Below the pieces are notes generated by a model. That model did no database searches, was not told where the DNA came from, and saw nothing but the letters and a program-made list of their open reading frames with translations. Of a stretch of DNA of 64,000 nucleotides, positions 40,189 through 49,107 are shown piece by piece. The stretch spans positions 248,001 through 312,000 of the forward strand of contig CAVRVJ010000013.1 of NCBI GenBank assembly GCA_963724645.1. Direction: 5' to 3'. The stretch comes from CAVXSP01 sp963724645. GTDB lineage: Bacteria; Acidobacteriota; Vicinamibacteria; Vicinamibacterales; SCN-69-37. The position numbers and the translations under genes were made by a program. Numbering within the stretch: the stretch's first letter is position 1; each line of letters starts with the position of its first letter.

Positions 40189-42523
40189 GTGGGTAAACGA
40201 TCTATCCAGGTCGCAACCGTGTGCTCTTGCGTGAGCCTGCTGTTGGGGCTCGGGATGGCGCAGCAACCGGCGGCGCCGAAGCCGTACACGACATGGCGGA
40301 CGATGGGCGGCACGGCGGATTCCGCGAATTATTCCGCGCTGACCCAGATCAACCGTTCGAACGTCAGCAAACTGCAGGTGGCTTGGACGTACGAGACCGG
40401 CGATCAGATCAGCTACGTGCTCGCACCAATCGTGGTGGATCGAACCCTGTACGGGGCGGCGAAGAATGGCAGCCTCGTCGCGATCGACGCGACCAATGGC
40501 AAGGAGATCTGGACGTATCAGTTTCCTCCGACCACCGGGGGGCGCGGCGGCGCTGGCGGAATCAGCACCTATCGCGGCCTGAACTACTGGGAAAGCAAGG
40601 ATCGCTCGGACCGGCGAATCCTCGTGCAGGTCGGCGGTTTCCTTCAGGCGATTAACGCGCAGACGGGAAAGGTCGTCGAGACGTTCGGCGCCGGGGGGCG
40701 AGTGGACCTGAAGACAGGCATGACCCGGCCGACGGCCCCGTCGTCGATGGGGAGCAAGAGCCCGGGCCAGGTGTTCGAGAACCTGATCATTCTTGGATCG
40801 GCCACCGGCGAGGCGTACGGATCACCTCCGGCGGATGTTCGCGCGTTCGACGTGGTCACTGGCACGTTGGCGTGGGTGTTTCATACGATTCCCCATCCTG
40901 GAGAGGTCGGCTACGAGACCTGGCCCAAGGATGCGTGGACGTACACCGGCGGCGCCGCCAACTGGGGCGAACTGGCCATCGACGAGAAGCGCGGGATCGC
41001 GTATGTCCCAATCGGGACGCCGAAGTATGAATTCTGGGGCGGCGACCGCCACGGAGATACGTTGTTCGCCAATTGCATCGTGGCGCTCGAAGCCCGAACG
41101 GGGAAGCGCTTGTGGCACTACCAGACCGTTCATCATGACGTGTGGGAGTACGAGATGCCCGCGGCGCCGCAACTGCTCACCGTGCGCGTGAATGGCGCCA
41201 CCGTGGACGTAGTGGCCCAGGCGAGTAAGAGCGGCTACCTCTACGTGCTGGACCGGGTCACCGGCAAGCCCGTCTGGCCGATCGTGGAACGGCCGGTTCC
41301 ACAATCCGATGTGCCCGGCGAGAAGCTCTCGCCCACGCAGCCGTTCCCGACCAAGCCGCCGCCGTTCGAGCGGATGTCGTACACGGTGAAAGATGTCGAC
41401 CAGATGATCCTGACCGACGCGGAACGGACGCGTTGGATCGACATCCTGTCCAAGGCGCGCAATGAGGGGCTGTTCACACCCTTCAGCACCGAGTACTTCA
41501 GCATCATGATGCCGGGCCACTCCGGCGGCGCGAACCTGTTTTCCACGTCGGCCGATCCGGAGACCGGCACCGCGTATGTGATCTCGATCGCCATGCCGGC
41601 GTTGGAGCGCTATTACTCCAGTGCTGCCGAGGCCTCCAAGTACATCGGCTCCAGTAACTATGGTCCGTCAATGTCGGCGATCGTCGCCGGTCGCCGCTCG
41701 GCTGCCGGCAGGGCCGGCGCGGCGCCGGCCGCGCCCGGTCGCGCCGGCGGTGCAGGCGCCGGCGGCGCCGGTGCCGGCCGCTCCCGTGGGGCTGGCGCGG
41801 CGTCTGGAGTGGATCTCGCGGCCGTCCAGCGGGGCGGGGCCACGTATCAGGTGATGTGTCGAACAATGCCACGGCGCTGACCTGGCGGCACAGGATGGTG
41901 GCGCTCCCTCGTTGGTGGGGGCTGTCGATCGTCTCGGCGCGGAAGGTATTCGCACCGTCATTCGAGAAGGAAGGGCCCGGATGCCGCCGGTGCCGGCGGT
42001 GGTGCTGTCAGACGCGGACCTCGACTCCGTGGTTGTCTTCCTGCAGAATCCCGCGGCGCTGGCCGGCCGTGGTGGCGCGGCGGGACGAGGAATACCTCCG
42101 TACCCGCCTTTCGTGGATGCGCCTCCGCGCCAGTTCTCGGCGTACGGCGCGTCGCCGCAGTTCATCACGCCGCCCTATTCGAGCATCACGGCGTACGACC
42201 TGAACAAGGGGACAATCAAGTGGCAGGTTCCGGATGGAGAAGCCATCGGCGTCGATCCCCCGGGCAACAACTTCGGCATCATGAAGGATCACGGGCCGAA
42301 AGCGCGTCTGGCCGTGACGGCCGGAGGCCTGGCGTTCCAGGCGACGGTCGAGAAGAAGATTCGCGCGTACGACAAAGATACCGGCAAGGTGCTCTGGACC
42401 TTTGCGCTCCCCGACGGAAGCGAAGGATCACCGGCCATCTATGAAGTGGATGGGCGGGAGTATGTCGCCGTCCTTGTCCGCGGCGCGTATGTGGCCTTCG
42501 CCCTTCCGGCTGGGTCACAGTAG
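40189..42523 (+). CDS. PQQ-dependent dehydrogenase with internal cytochrome c domain, copy 1 (one frameshift near 41860)
   Basis: The start is a GTG at 40189, with AGGAG upstream and a signal peptide (VCSCVSLLLGLGMAQQ). The quinoprotein propeller resembles membrane glucose dehydrogenase: HPGEVGYETWPKDAW, GGDRHGDTLFANCIVALEA, and LWHYQTVHHDVWEYEMPA. After about residue 505 comes a Gly/Ala-rich linker, then a cytochrome c domain with a haem site starting at Cys557, and then further propeller sequence (SSITAYDLNKGTIKWQ to the C terminus). One extra base in the seven bases between the two haem cysteines shifts the frame; without it the site reads C-x-x-C-H-G and the gene is 777 aa. Copy 2 at 45860 is intact, with its haem Cys also at 557. 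It should oxidise a sugar or alcohol in the periplasm and pass electrons through its own haem. Confidence 0.88.
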
Positions 42524-42533
42524 GAGAGACGCC

Positions 42534-43391
42534 ATGAGAAGACGAGAATTTCTGATGGGTGCGGCGGTCGCGGCGGCCGGCAGTGCCGCCAGGGTGTGGG
42601 GGCAGACTCCGGATCCGGCAAGACAGGCAAAGCTGGACCGGATTGGGATCCTGACCCTCAATTTCCAAAGCATTTTGAAGAGCCCGGAACGGCCGAACGG
42701 CACGCTGGACCTCATGGATGTGCCCGACATGTTCGCCGACCGCTACGGCGTTCATTATGTGGAAGTGTTTTGTCCCCACTTTCTTTCTACTGAGAGTTCC
42801 TATTTCAGGGATTTCGTCGCCCGGGTGAAGAAGGCCAAGTCGCAGATCAATCAAATCAGTCTGGGCGGCCTGCAAGTCGTGAGCATGTCCGCACCAGATC
42901 CCGCGCTTCGAGTGGAGACCGTCGACCTCACCAAGCGGTGGATCGATCACGCTGCCGAGATGGGTTGCCCTCGCGTCATGGTCAATCAAGGCACGCTCGA
43001 TGCGGAGGTGCGCGAGGAGGCCGTCAAGGCCTTGAAAGCGATGAGTGACTACGGGAAATCGAAAAAAGTGTGCGTGACACTCGAAACCCGCGGCGGCACT
43101 CTTGGATGGGAAGTGCTCGTCGACGTGATCAAGAGAGCGGGCGCGTACGCCAATCCTGATTGCGGCAATTTCCCAACGGAGGAAGCGCGCCATGCCGGGC
43201 TGCGCGCCATGTACCCGATGTCATGCGGCAGCAGTCACGTGCACTACGCGCCGGAACGCTGGAGCCTGCCCGACGCGATCAAGGTGGCGAAAGAGGTCGG
43301 CTACAACGGGATCTATGCGCTCGAGGGCAGCGGCCCGGATCCCTACGCGACGACGCAAACGATGCTGGACGCGTTGCTACCGCTCATTTGA
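42534..43391 (+). CDS. Exported sugar-isomerase-like TIM-barrel protein, type A copy 1
   Basis: 285 aa, with AGGAG overlapping the stop of the PQQ dehydrogenase gene, so it is in the same operon. A Tat signal is clear (MRRREFLMGAAVAAAGSAAR). The TIM-barrel part keeps all four metal ligands: Glu184 (VTLETRGG), Asp209 (NPDCGNF), His235 (SSHVHYAPE) and Glu264 (YALEGSGPDPY). Conserved segments MDVPDMFADRYGVHYVEVF and FLSTESSYF define type A together with the relative at 48207. A substrate produced by the neighbouring dehydrogenase is a reasonable guess, for example a keto-sugar; no direct evidence exists in the sequence. Confidence 0.87.
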   Translation: MRRREFLMGAAVAAAGSAARVWGQTPDPARQAKLDRIGILTLNFQSILKSPERPNGTLDLMDVPDMFADRYGVHYVEVFCPHFLSTESSYFRDFVARVKKAKSQINQISLGGLQVVSMSAPDPALRVETVDLTKRWIDHAAEMGCPRVMVNQGTLDAEVREEAVKALKAMSDYGKSKKVCVTLETRGGTLGWEVLVDVIKRAGAYANPDCGNFPTEEARHAGLRAMYPMSCGSSHVHYAPERWSLPDAIKVAKEVGYNGIYALEGSGPDPYATTQTMLDALLPLI

Positions 43392-43409
43392 GCGAAGGAG
43401 AATTGACCC

Positions 43410-44414
43410 ATGATTTCCAGAAGACAGTTTTTCACCAGAACCGGCGGAAGTGTTCTCGCGGCCGGGGTGCTGGCCTCGATGGTGCGCGATCTCGAGGCGA
43501 GGTCGTCTGGGCTTCTCCCGCTCGGTTTCCCGCTCGGGGGCCAGGTCTACCCGCACAGGCAGCGCGTCGTGGACGGCGGCCTGGAAGGATTCGCTGGCCT
43601 GATGAAGGACATGAAAGCCCTGGGGATTGGCCAGGTGGAGCTGGATTCGCCCGGCTACAGGGAGTTCGCTGCACTGGCCGACGGCAAGGCGACACGAAAG
43701 GTCCTCGACGATAACGGGATCAAATGTGCGAGTGTGCACTTCACGATGACCGAGCTCCGGACGAAGCTGCCGGAGGCCATCGCGTGGAACAAAGCCGTCG
43801 GCGCCGATCAGGTGAGCATCGCCAGTCTGAACGGCAAAGTGACCGACGGCATCGTTGCGATGGATGAGCTCAAGAGGGCGGCTGACGAGTACAACGGGTT
43901 TGGCGACGTCGTGGCGAAAGACGGCATGATCATGACGCTGCACAACGAAGGCTTCGAGCACGCGAAGCTCCAGGACGGGCGCCTCGTTTACCACGCGCTG
44001 TTCGACCTGCTCAACCCGAAGACGGTGTTTATGCAGTACCAGATGTCGTCAACGCGGATCACCGGCGATCCCGTCATGCTCTTTACGAAATACCCGAACC
44101 GCTTCCGTTCCTTGCATCTGCAGGGCCTGGGGCCTCTGCCTCCTGCCGGGGCGGCTCCGGCACCTGCGACGGCACCTCCACCGCCGCCAGCTCCTGCGGC
44201 GGCCGGCGCCGCGCCGGCGGCGGGTCGTGGCGCACGTGCTGGCGGCGGAGGTGGCGGCGGCCAGGTCGCGTTGGGCAGCCCCACCGACATCTTCGATTGG
44301 CCGAAGATCCTCACGACGGCGAAGACCAGTGGCGGCATCACCAACTACTTCGTCGAACAGAACTGGGATCTTTTCGTGCAGAGCATCGCCTATCTGAAAA
44401 CGTTGAACGTCTGA
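43410..44414 (+). CDS. Exported sugar-isomerase-like TIM-barrel protein, type B copy 1
   Basis: 334 aa. AAGGAG at 43395-43400 and a Tat-like signal (SRRQFFTRTGGSVLAAGVLAS). Likely ligand positions are Glu180 (TLHNEGFE), His236 (RSLHLQGL) and Glu316 (NYFVEQNWD); the position usually held by Asp is in a QYQM segment, where a Gln replaces it, so the metal site may differ from type A. A Pro/Ala/Gly-rich insert of ~44 residues (241-284) sits right after the His strand. The C terminus LKTLNV is shared with the relative at 50243 (QLNV) and with a remnant at 51655. A terminator follows the stop. Confidence 0.85.
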   Translation: MISRRQFFTRTGGSVLAAGVLASMVRDLEARSSGLLPLGFPLGGQVYPHRQRVVDGGLEGFAGLMKDMKALGIGQVELDSPGYREFAALADGKATRKVLDDNGIKCASVHFTMTELRTKLPEAIAWNKAVGADQVSIASLNGKVTDGIVAMDELKRAADEYNGFGDVVAKDGMIMTLHNEGFEHAKLQDGRLVYHALFDLLNPKTVFMQYQMSSTRITGDPVMLFTKYPNRFRSLHLQGLGPLPPAGAAPAPATAPPPPPAPAAAGAAPAAGRGARAGGGGGGGQVALGSPTDIFDWPKILTTAKTSGGITNYFVEQNWDLFVQSIAYLKTLNV

Positions 44415-44417
44415 CAG

Positions 44418-44446
44418 CGGCGTGAGGAGACGCCGGCGGTCTTTTT
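44418..44446 (+). terminator. Rho-independent terminator after the type B gene
   Basis: Stem CGGCGT (44418-44423) pairs with ACGCCG (44430-44435), followed by GCGGTCTTTTT. It lies just after the stop at 44414 and closes the first PQQ dehydrogenase-A-B operon. Confidence 0.65.
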
Positions 44447-44529
44447 GCGAATTGCGCAATCAGGCGCGCGGCGTCTCACGCCGGCGCTTGACAGAACCGG
44501 GCCATACTTCGGCCATCTGAGGACATGCC

Positions 44530-45555
44530 ATGAAGCGCCGTGAGTTTCTGATAGGTGCCGCCACCGTCGCCGGACTGGCCAGCGCGCGCCGGCTTTGGGC
44601 CGCCCAAGCGGGTAACGCCAAGATCGGCCGTATCGGAGTGTCGAGCCAGAGCTTCGAACCGCTCATCAAGATGGGCCCGTTCCCAGGCTCGCCGGCGCGG
44701 CCGATGGCGACCCTCGACTTTCTCGATCTGCCGCAGATGATCGCCGACAAATACGGCGTCCACAATCTCGAGCTCAGGCATCGCCATTTCATGTCGACGG
44801 AAGACGCCTATATCAAGGACGTGAAAGACCGCGTCGCCAAAGCGAAGTGCCAGGTCATCCAGATCAGTGCGGAGTTTCAAGGCACCACGGCCTCCAGCAC
44901 CCACCCGGTGCGCGTGCAGGGCATTGACCTGGCCAAGCGCTGGATCGATCACGCGGCGGCACTCGGGTGTCCGCGGCTCCTGATCGCGGCCGGGCCGCTG
45001 GCGTCGAACGCACGGGCCTCGGCGGTCGAGGCGCTGAAGACTGTCGCCGAATACGGCAAGGCCCGCAGGGTCACCGTCGCGATCGAGAACATGGACACGG
45101 GCATCGCGCCGCCTCCACCGCCACCGGCTCCAGCGCCCCCTCCGCCTCCTCCGCCGTCAGCTCCGGCTGCGGGCCGCGGCGGGGCCGCGCCGGCCCGGCG
45201 CGGCGGCGGTGGCGGCGGGACGGGCGGCGGCGGTGGGCGGGGCGCCGCGCCGGCTGTTCCCGCAACGTGGCAAGTGATTGAAGAAGTCGCGAAGGCGAGC
45301 GGCGTGCTCGTGACGCCGAATTTCGCAGGGTATCCGAGCGAAGCGGAACGCGCCGCCGGTTTGAAGCCGCTCCTTTCGCTGTCGAACGGCAACTGTCACG
45401 TCGCGACGGGTCCCGGACAGATCGATCTCGCGGCCGCGGTCAAGATCGCGAAGGACGCTGGCTACAACGGCCTGTACACGATCGTGATCGACAAGGCCGA
45501 CGATCCGGCGGCCGCCACCAAGTCCGTCCTCGACCAGCTTGTCAAGCTTCTCTAA
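44530..45555 (+). CDS. Exported sugar-isomerase-like TIM-barrel protein, type C copy 1, with degenerate metal site
   Basis: 341 aa with a Tat-like signal (MKRREFLIGAATVAGLAS). It resembles type A in its first half (LDLPQMIADKYGVHNLEL, HFMSTEDAYIKDV). Of the four ligand positions, Glu186 (VAIENMDTG) and His290 (NGNCHVATGP) remain, but the Asp is Asn264 (TPNFAGYP) and the last Glu is lost (YTIVIDKADDP). An insert of ~50 residues, poly-Pro followed by poly-Gly (193-242), follows directly after the Glu186 motif. A TTGACA box at 44488-44493 suggests its own promoter after the terminator at 44418, but no good -10 is seen. Function could be binding or a changed reaction. Confidence 0.83.
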   Translation: MKRREFLIGAATVAGLASARRLWAAQAGNAKIGRIGVSSQSFEPLIKMGPFPGSPARPMATLDFLDLPQMIADKYGVHNLELRHRHFMSTEDAYIKDVKDRVAKAKCQVIQISAEFQGTTASSTHPVRVQGIDLAKRWIDHAAALGCPRLLIAAGPLASNARASAVEALKTVAEYGKARRVTVAIENMDTGIAPPPPPPAPAPPPPPPPSAPAAGRGGAAPARRGGGGGGTGGGGGRGAAPAVPATWQVIEEVAKASGVLVTPNFAGYPSEAERAAGLKPLLSLSNGNCHVATGPGQIDLAAAVKIAKDAGYNGLYTIVIDKADDPAAATKSVLDQLVKLL

Positions 45556-45859
45556 CCGGAAACGCGAGGATCCGGTGTTGGGCACGCTCCGATGTCCGCT
45601 TCGTACTTGTGCCGAAGGGCGGGAAAATCGTCGTGCAGAAGCGCGCCGACGTGCTGCCGCACGTGCTGCTGGTGGGACTTCGATCGGCTCGTGGCTCGCG
45701 TTCGCGGGGCTCGTGGGCGCCCGCCCCGCAAGGCGCGAAGGAGGGAAAATGCCCAGTGCATTTGACCGACGAGCAACGCCGCCGGGCGGGATGCATCGGC
45801 GGCCGAATGCGGCCGTAATTCCGAAATGGAGCACTAAGGTTCTGAGGAGCGGTCCCCCC
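45556..45859. other. Spacer of 304 bases without a recognised gene
   Basis: The frame of the following dehydrogenase is open through this stretch, but its translation is Arg/Ala-rich and shows no homology to the family. GAGGAG at 45844-45849 is the likely ribosome-binding site for the ATG at 45860. I see no repeat, RNA or mobile-element end here. Confidence 0.5.
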
Positions 45860-48184
45860 ATGCGCCAGCGTTTCCTTTTTCTTTCACTGGTAACGGTATG
45901 TTGCGGCGGCAGTCTGTGTGTGGCCCTGGTGCGGGCGCAGCAGGCGGGGCCGAAGGCGTACACGACGTGGCGGACGATGGGCGGGACGGCCGACTCGGCG
46001 AATTATTCGTCGCTGACGCAAATCAATCGGTCGAACGTGTCGAAGCTGGAAGTGGCCTGGAGGTATCCGACGGGCGATCAGGTGGCCTACGTGCTGGCGC
46101 CGATCGTGGTGGACCGGACGCTGTATGCGGCGGCGAAGAACGGGCAACTGGTGGCGGTCGATGCGGCGACGGGCCAGGAGCAGTGGGCGTATGCGTTTCC
46201 AGCGGCGGCGGGCGGTGGCGCCGGCGGGGGCGCGGGGCGGGGCGGCGGCCTGACCGGGTATCGCGGGCTGAATTATTGGGAGAGCAAGGACCGGCGCGAC
46301 CGGCGGATTCTGGCGCAGGTGGGCGGCTGGCTGTGGGCGATCGATGCGCAGACGGGCAAGCCCGTGACCACCTTTGGCAACAACGGGCGCGTGGACGTGA
46401 AGACGGGGATGACGCGGCCGTGGACCGGGTCGATGGGGTCGCGCAGTCCGGGGCAGGTGTTCGAGAACCTGCTGATTCTCGGCTCGGCGACGGGCGAGGC
46501 GTATGGCTCGCCGCCGGCCGACATTCGTGCGTTCGACGTGGTGACCGGATCGCTGGCGTGGGTGTTTCACACGATTCCGCATCCGGGGGAGTTCGGCTAC
46601 GAGACATGGCCGAAGGAGGCGTGGACTTACAGCGGTGGGGCGGCGAATTGGGGCGAGCTGGCGGTGGACGAGAAGCGGGGGATCGTCTACATCCCGGTGG
46701 GGACGCCGAAGTATGAATTCTGGGGCGGGGACCGGCTGGGGGACACGCTGTTTGCCAATTGCATCCTGGCGCTGGATGCGCGAACGGGCAAACGGCTGTG
46801 GCACTACCAGACGGTGCATCACGACGTGTGGGAATACGAGATGCCGGCGGCGCCGCAGCTGCTGACGATCCGGCAGAACGGCACGACGCAGGACGTGGTG
46901 GCGCAGGCGAGCAAGAGCGGATTCTTGTATGTGCTGGATCGGGTGACGGGCAAGCCGGTGTGGCCGATTGAGGAGCGGAAGGTGCCGCAATCGGACGTGC
47001 CGGGCGAGAAGCTGTCACCGACGCAGCCGTTTCCCACCAAGCCGCCGGCCTTTGAACGCCAGTCCTACACCATCAAAGATGTCGATACCAGGATCCTGAC
47101 GGCTGAAGAACGGGCGCGGTGGACGGACGTGCTGTCCAAGGCGCGCAACGAGGGGCTGTTCACGCCGTTCGGGACGAATTACTTCAGCATCATGATGCCG
47201 GGGCACTCGGGCGGCGCGAACCTATTTTCGACGTCGGCTGATCCGGAAACCGGCACGGCATACGTGATCTCGATTGCGTTCCCGGCGCTCGAGCGCTACT
47301 ACGCGAGCGCCGCCGAGGCGGCGCGCGGTCTCAGCATGGGGAGTTACGGTCCGTCGATGGGCGCCGTGACGTCGGGCCGTCGCTCCGCCGCCGGCCGCGC
47401 CGGTGACCAGGCGGTGGCGCCCCGCGCCGGCGGGGCCGGCGCCGGACGCGGCGCGGGCGGACGCGGTCCGGGACCTGGTCCGGACGCGGCCATCGTTCAG
47501 CGCGGCCAGGCGATTTATCAGCAGATGTGCCAGACGTGCCACGGCGCCAATCTCACGGCGCCGGACGGCGCGTCGCCGCCGCTCGTCGGCGTCGTGGATC
47601 GGCTGAGCGCGGAAGAAGTGCGCACCGTCATCCGTGATGGGCGCGCCCGCATGCCGTCGTTCGCGGCGATGCCGGCTGCCGATCTGGACGCCGTCATGAC
47701 GTTCCTGCAAAGCGCCGCCGCCACACAGGGTGGCCGCGGAGGGGCGGCCGGCCCGCCGCCGTATCCGGACAATGTCGAAGTGCCGCCACGTCAGTTTTCC
47801 GCGTACACCGCCACGCCGGTGCTCGTGACGCCGCCGTATTCGAGCATCACGGCCTACGACCTGAACCGTGGAGCGATCAAGTGGCAGGTGCCCGACGGGG
47901 AGGCGATTGGCGTCGATCCACCCGGCAACAACTTCGGGATCATGAAAGATCACGGCCCGAAAGCGCGGCTGGCGGTGACCGCAGGCGGCCTGGCGTTCCA
48001 GGCGACGATCGAAAAGAAGATTCGCGCGTACGACAAGGACACCGGCAAGGTGCTGTGGACGTTCGCGCTGCCCGACGGCAGCGAAGGGTCGCCGGCGATC
48101 TACGAAGTGGACGGGCGCGAGTACATCGCGGTCTTCACGCGCGGCGCCTACCTGGCCTTCGCCCTGCCGGCCGGGACGAAGTAG
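45860..48184 (+). CDS. PQQ-dependent dehydrogenase with internal cytochrome c domain, copy 2
   Basis: 774 aa and intact. The ATG at 45860 gives a signal peptide (FLFLSLVTVCCGGSLCVALVRAQQ). Propeller landmarks are ADSANYSSLTQINRSNVSKL, HPGEFGYETWPKEAW, DTLFANCILALDARTGKRLW and YQTVHHDVWEYEMPA, as in quinoprotein glucose dehydrogenases. A Gly/Ala/Arg-rich linker at about 505-542 leads into a cytochrome c domain with Cys557-Gln-Thr-Cys560-His561 and a likely Met ligand in GRARMPSF. The last propeller part begins at SSITAYDLNRGAIKWQ. Cytochrome domains in quinohaemoproteins are more often C-terminal; here one is nested before the last blade. Very similar to copy 1 at 40189 along its whole length. 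Substrate unknown. Confidence 0.92.
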   Translation: MRQRFLFLSLVTVCCGGSLCVALVRAQQAGPKAYTTWRTMGGTADSANYSSLTQINRSNVSKLEVAWRYPTGDQVAYVLAPIVVDRTLYAAAKNGQLVAVDAATGQEQWAYAFPAAAGGGAGGGAGRGGGLTGYRGLNYWESKDRRDRRILAQVGGWLWAIDAQTGKPVTTFGNNGRVDVKTGMTRPWTGSMGSRSPGQVFENLLILGSATGEAYGSPPADIRAFDVVTGSLAWVFHTIPHPGEFGYETWPKEAWTYSGGAANWGELAVDEKRGIVYIPVGTPKYEFWGGDRLGDTLFANCILALDARTGKRLWHYQTVHHDVWEYEMPAAPQLLTIRQNGTTQDVVAQASKSGFLYVLDRVTGKPVWPIEERKVPQSDVPGEKLSPTQPFPTKPPAFERQSYTIKDVDTRILTAEERARWTDVLSKARNEGLFTPFGTNYFSIMMPGHSGGANLFSTSADPETGTAYVISIAFPALERYYASAAEAARGLSMGSYGPSMGAVTSGRRSAAGRAGDQAVAPRAGGAGAGRGAGGRGPGPGPDAAIVQRGQAIYQQMCQTCHGANLTAPDGASPPLVGVVDRLSAEEVRTVIRDGRARMPSFAAMPAADLDAVMTFLQSAAATQGGRGGAAGPPPYPDNVEVPPRQFSAYTATPVLVTPPYSSITAYDLNRGAIKWQVPDGEAIGVDPPGNNFGIMKDHGPKARLAVTAGGLAFQATIEKKIRAYDKDTGKVLWTFALPDGSEGSPAIYEVDGREYIAVFTRGAYLAFALPAGTK

Positions 48185-48206
48185 CAAGACGAGAAGGGAG
48201 TTGTCC

Positions 48207-48998
48207 ATGAGCAGCCAAACTGCTGATCCGGCGCGCGAGGCCAAATTGAAGCGCGTCGCCATCCTGACGCTGAACTTCCAGAGCCTGCTGAAAGGCCCGA
48301 CGCGGCCGGACGGCACGCTGGACTTGATGGACATTCCCGACATGTTCGCCGACCGCTTCGGCGTGCATTACGTCGAGGTGTTCTGCTCGCACTTCCTGTC
48401 CACCGAGCACTCGTACTTCAAGCAGTTCAGTGACCGTCTGAAGAAGGCGAAGTCGAAGATCAACCAGATCAGCCTGGGCGGCCTCAGCGTCGTCAACATG
48501 TCGTCGGCCGATCCGGTGGTCAGGCTCGAGACGATCGACCTCAGCAAGCAGTGGATCGATCATGCGGTTGAGCTCGAATGCCCTCGCGTAATGGTCGATC
48601 AGGGACCGATGCCTCTTGAATGGCTCGATGAGGTGATCAAGACGCTGAAAACGATCTCGGACTACGGGAAGTCCAGGAAGGTGTTCGTGACGCTCGAGCC
48701 GCGCGGCTCCACGAAGGCCGATTTGGTGGACGTGATCACGGCGGCCGGCGCCTACTCCAACTCCGATATGGGCAACTATCCGGATGACGAGACGCGCCAC
48801 CGCGAGATGCGGCGCATGTATCCGATGGACACGGGCAGCACGCACATCAAGTACGCGCCTGAACGCTGGAACTTCGAAGAGGCCATCAAACTCTGGCAGA
48901 GCCTTGGCTTCAAAGGCATCTTCGCGCTCGAGGGCAGTGGTCCCGATCCTTATGCGACCACTCAGCGGATGCTGGATGCGCTGCTGCCGCTGATGTGA
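48207..48998 (+). CDS. Sugar-isomerase-like TIM-barrel protein, type A copy 2, lacking a signal peptide
   Basis: 263 aa. AAGGGAG at 48194-48200 points to the ATG at 48207; a TTG at 48201 is possible but worse placed. Compared with copy 1, the whole Tat signal is missing: the protein begins directly at the equivalent of residue ~24 (MSSQTADPAREAKLKRV), and only 22 bases separate it from the dehydrogenase gene, so no room for a signal exists. Ligands are intact: Glu164 (VTLEPRG), Asp187 (NSDMGNY), His213 (STHIKYAPE), Glu242 (FALEGSGPDPY). If the start is right, this copy acts in the cytoplasm while its relative is exported. Confidence 0.86.
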   Translation: MSSQTADPAREAKLKRVAILTLNFQSLLKGPTRPDGTLDLMDIPDMFADRFGVHYVEVFCSHFLSTEHSYFKQFSDRLKKAKSKINQISLGGLSVVNMSSADPVVRLETIDLSKQWIDHAVELECPRVMVDQGPMPLEWLDEVIKTLKTISDYGKSRKVFVTLEPRGSTKADLVDVITAAGAYSNSDMGNYPDDETRHREMRRMYPMDTGSTHIKYAPERWNFEEAIKLWQSLGFKGIFALEGSGPDPYATTQRMLDALLPLM

Positions 48999-49012
48999 GG
49001 CCGTCGCCCTGA

Positions 49013-49049
49013 CCGGCGGCCGGCCGCCGGCCCGGACGCGCGCGTCCGG
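49013..49049. repeat. Two adjacent perfect 18-bp GC palindromes
   Basis: 49013-49030 (CCGGCGGCCGGCCGCCGG) and 49032-49049 (CCGGACGCGCGCGTCCGG) are each perfect palindromes, separated by a single C. They start 14 bases after the stop of the gene ending at 48998. Without a T run they are not a classical terminator; a processing or Rho-type site is possible. Confidence 0.6.
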
Positions 49050-49107
49050 CTTCTGCTGGCGGGCGAGCCGCGCGACGTGGCGCGTGCGATTCCTGACGGA
49101 GGCGTCG

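Noticed and set aside
45100..45260. CCN/GGN-rich DNA that looks like a tandem repeat
   Set aside because: It is the coding sequence of the Pro/Gly insert of type C copy 1; the unit is not regular and it is no CRISPR or VNTR array.
45539..45859. Upstream extension of PQQ dehydrogenase copy 2
   Set aside because: It has no homology, and the ATG at 45860 has a ribosome-binding site and gives a proper signal peptide as in copy 1.
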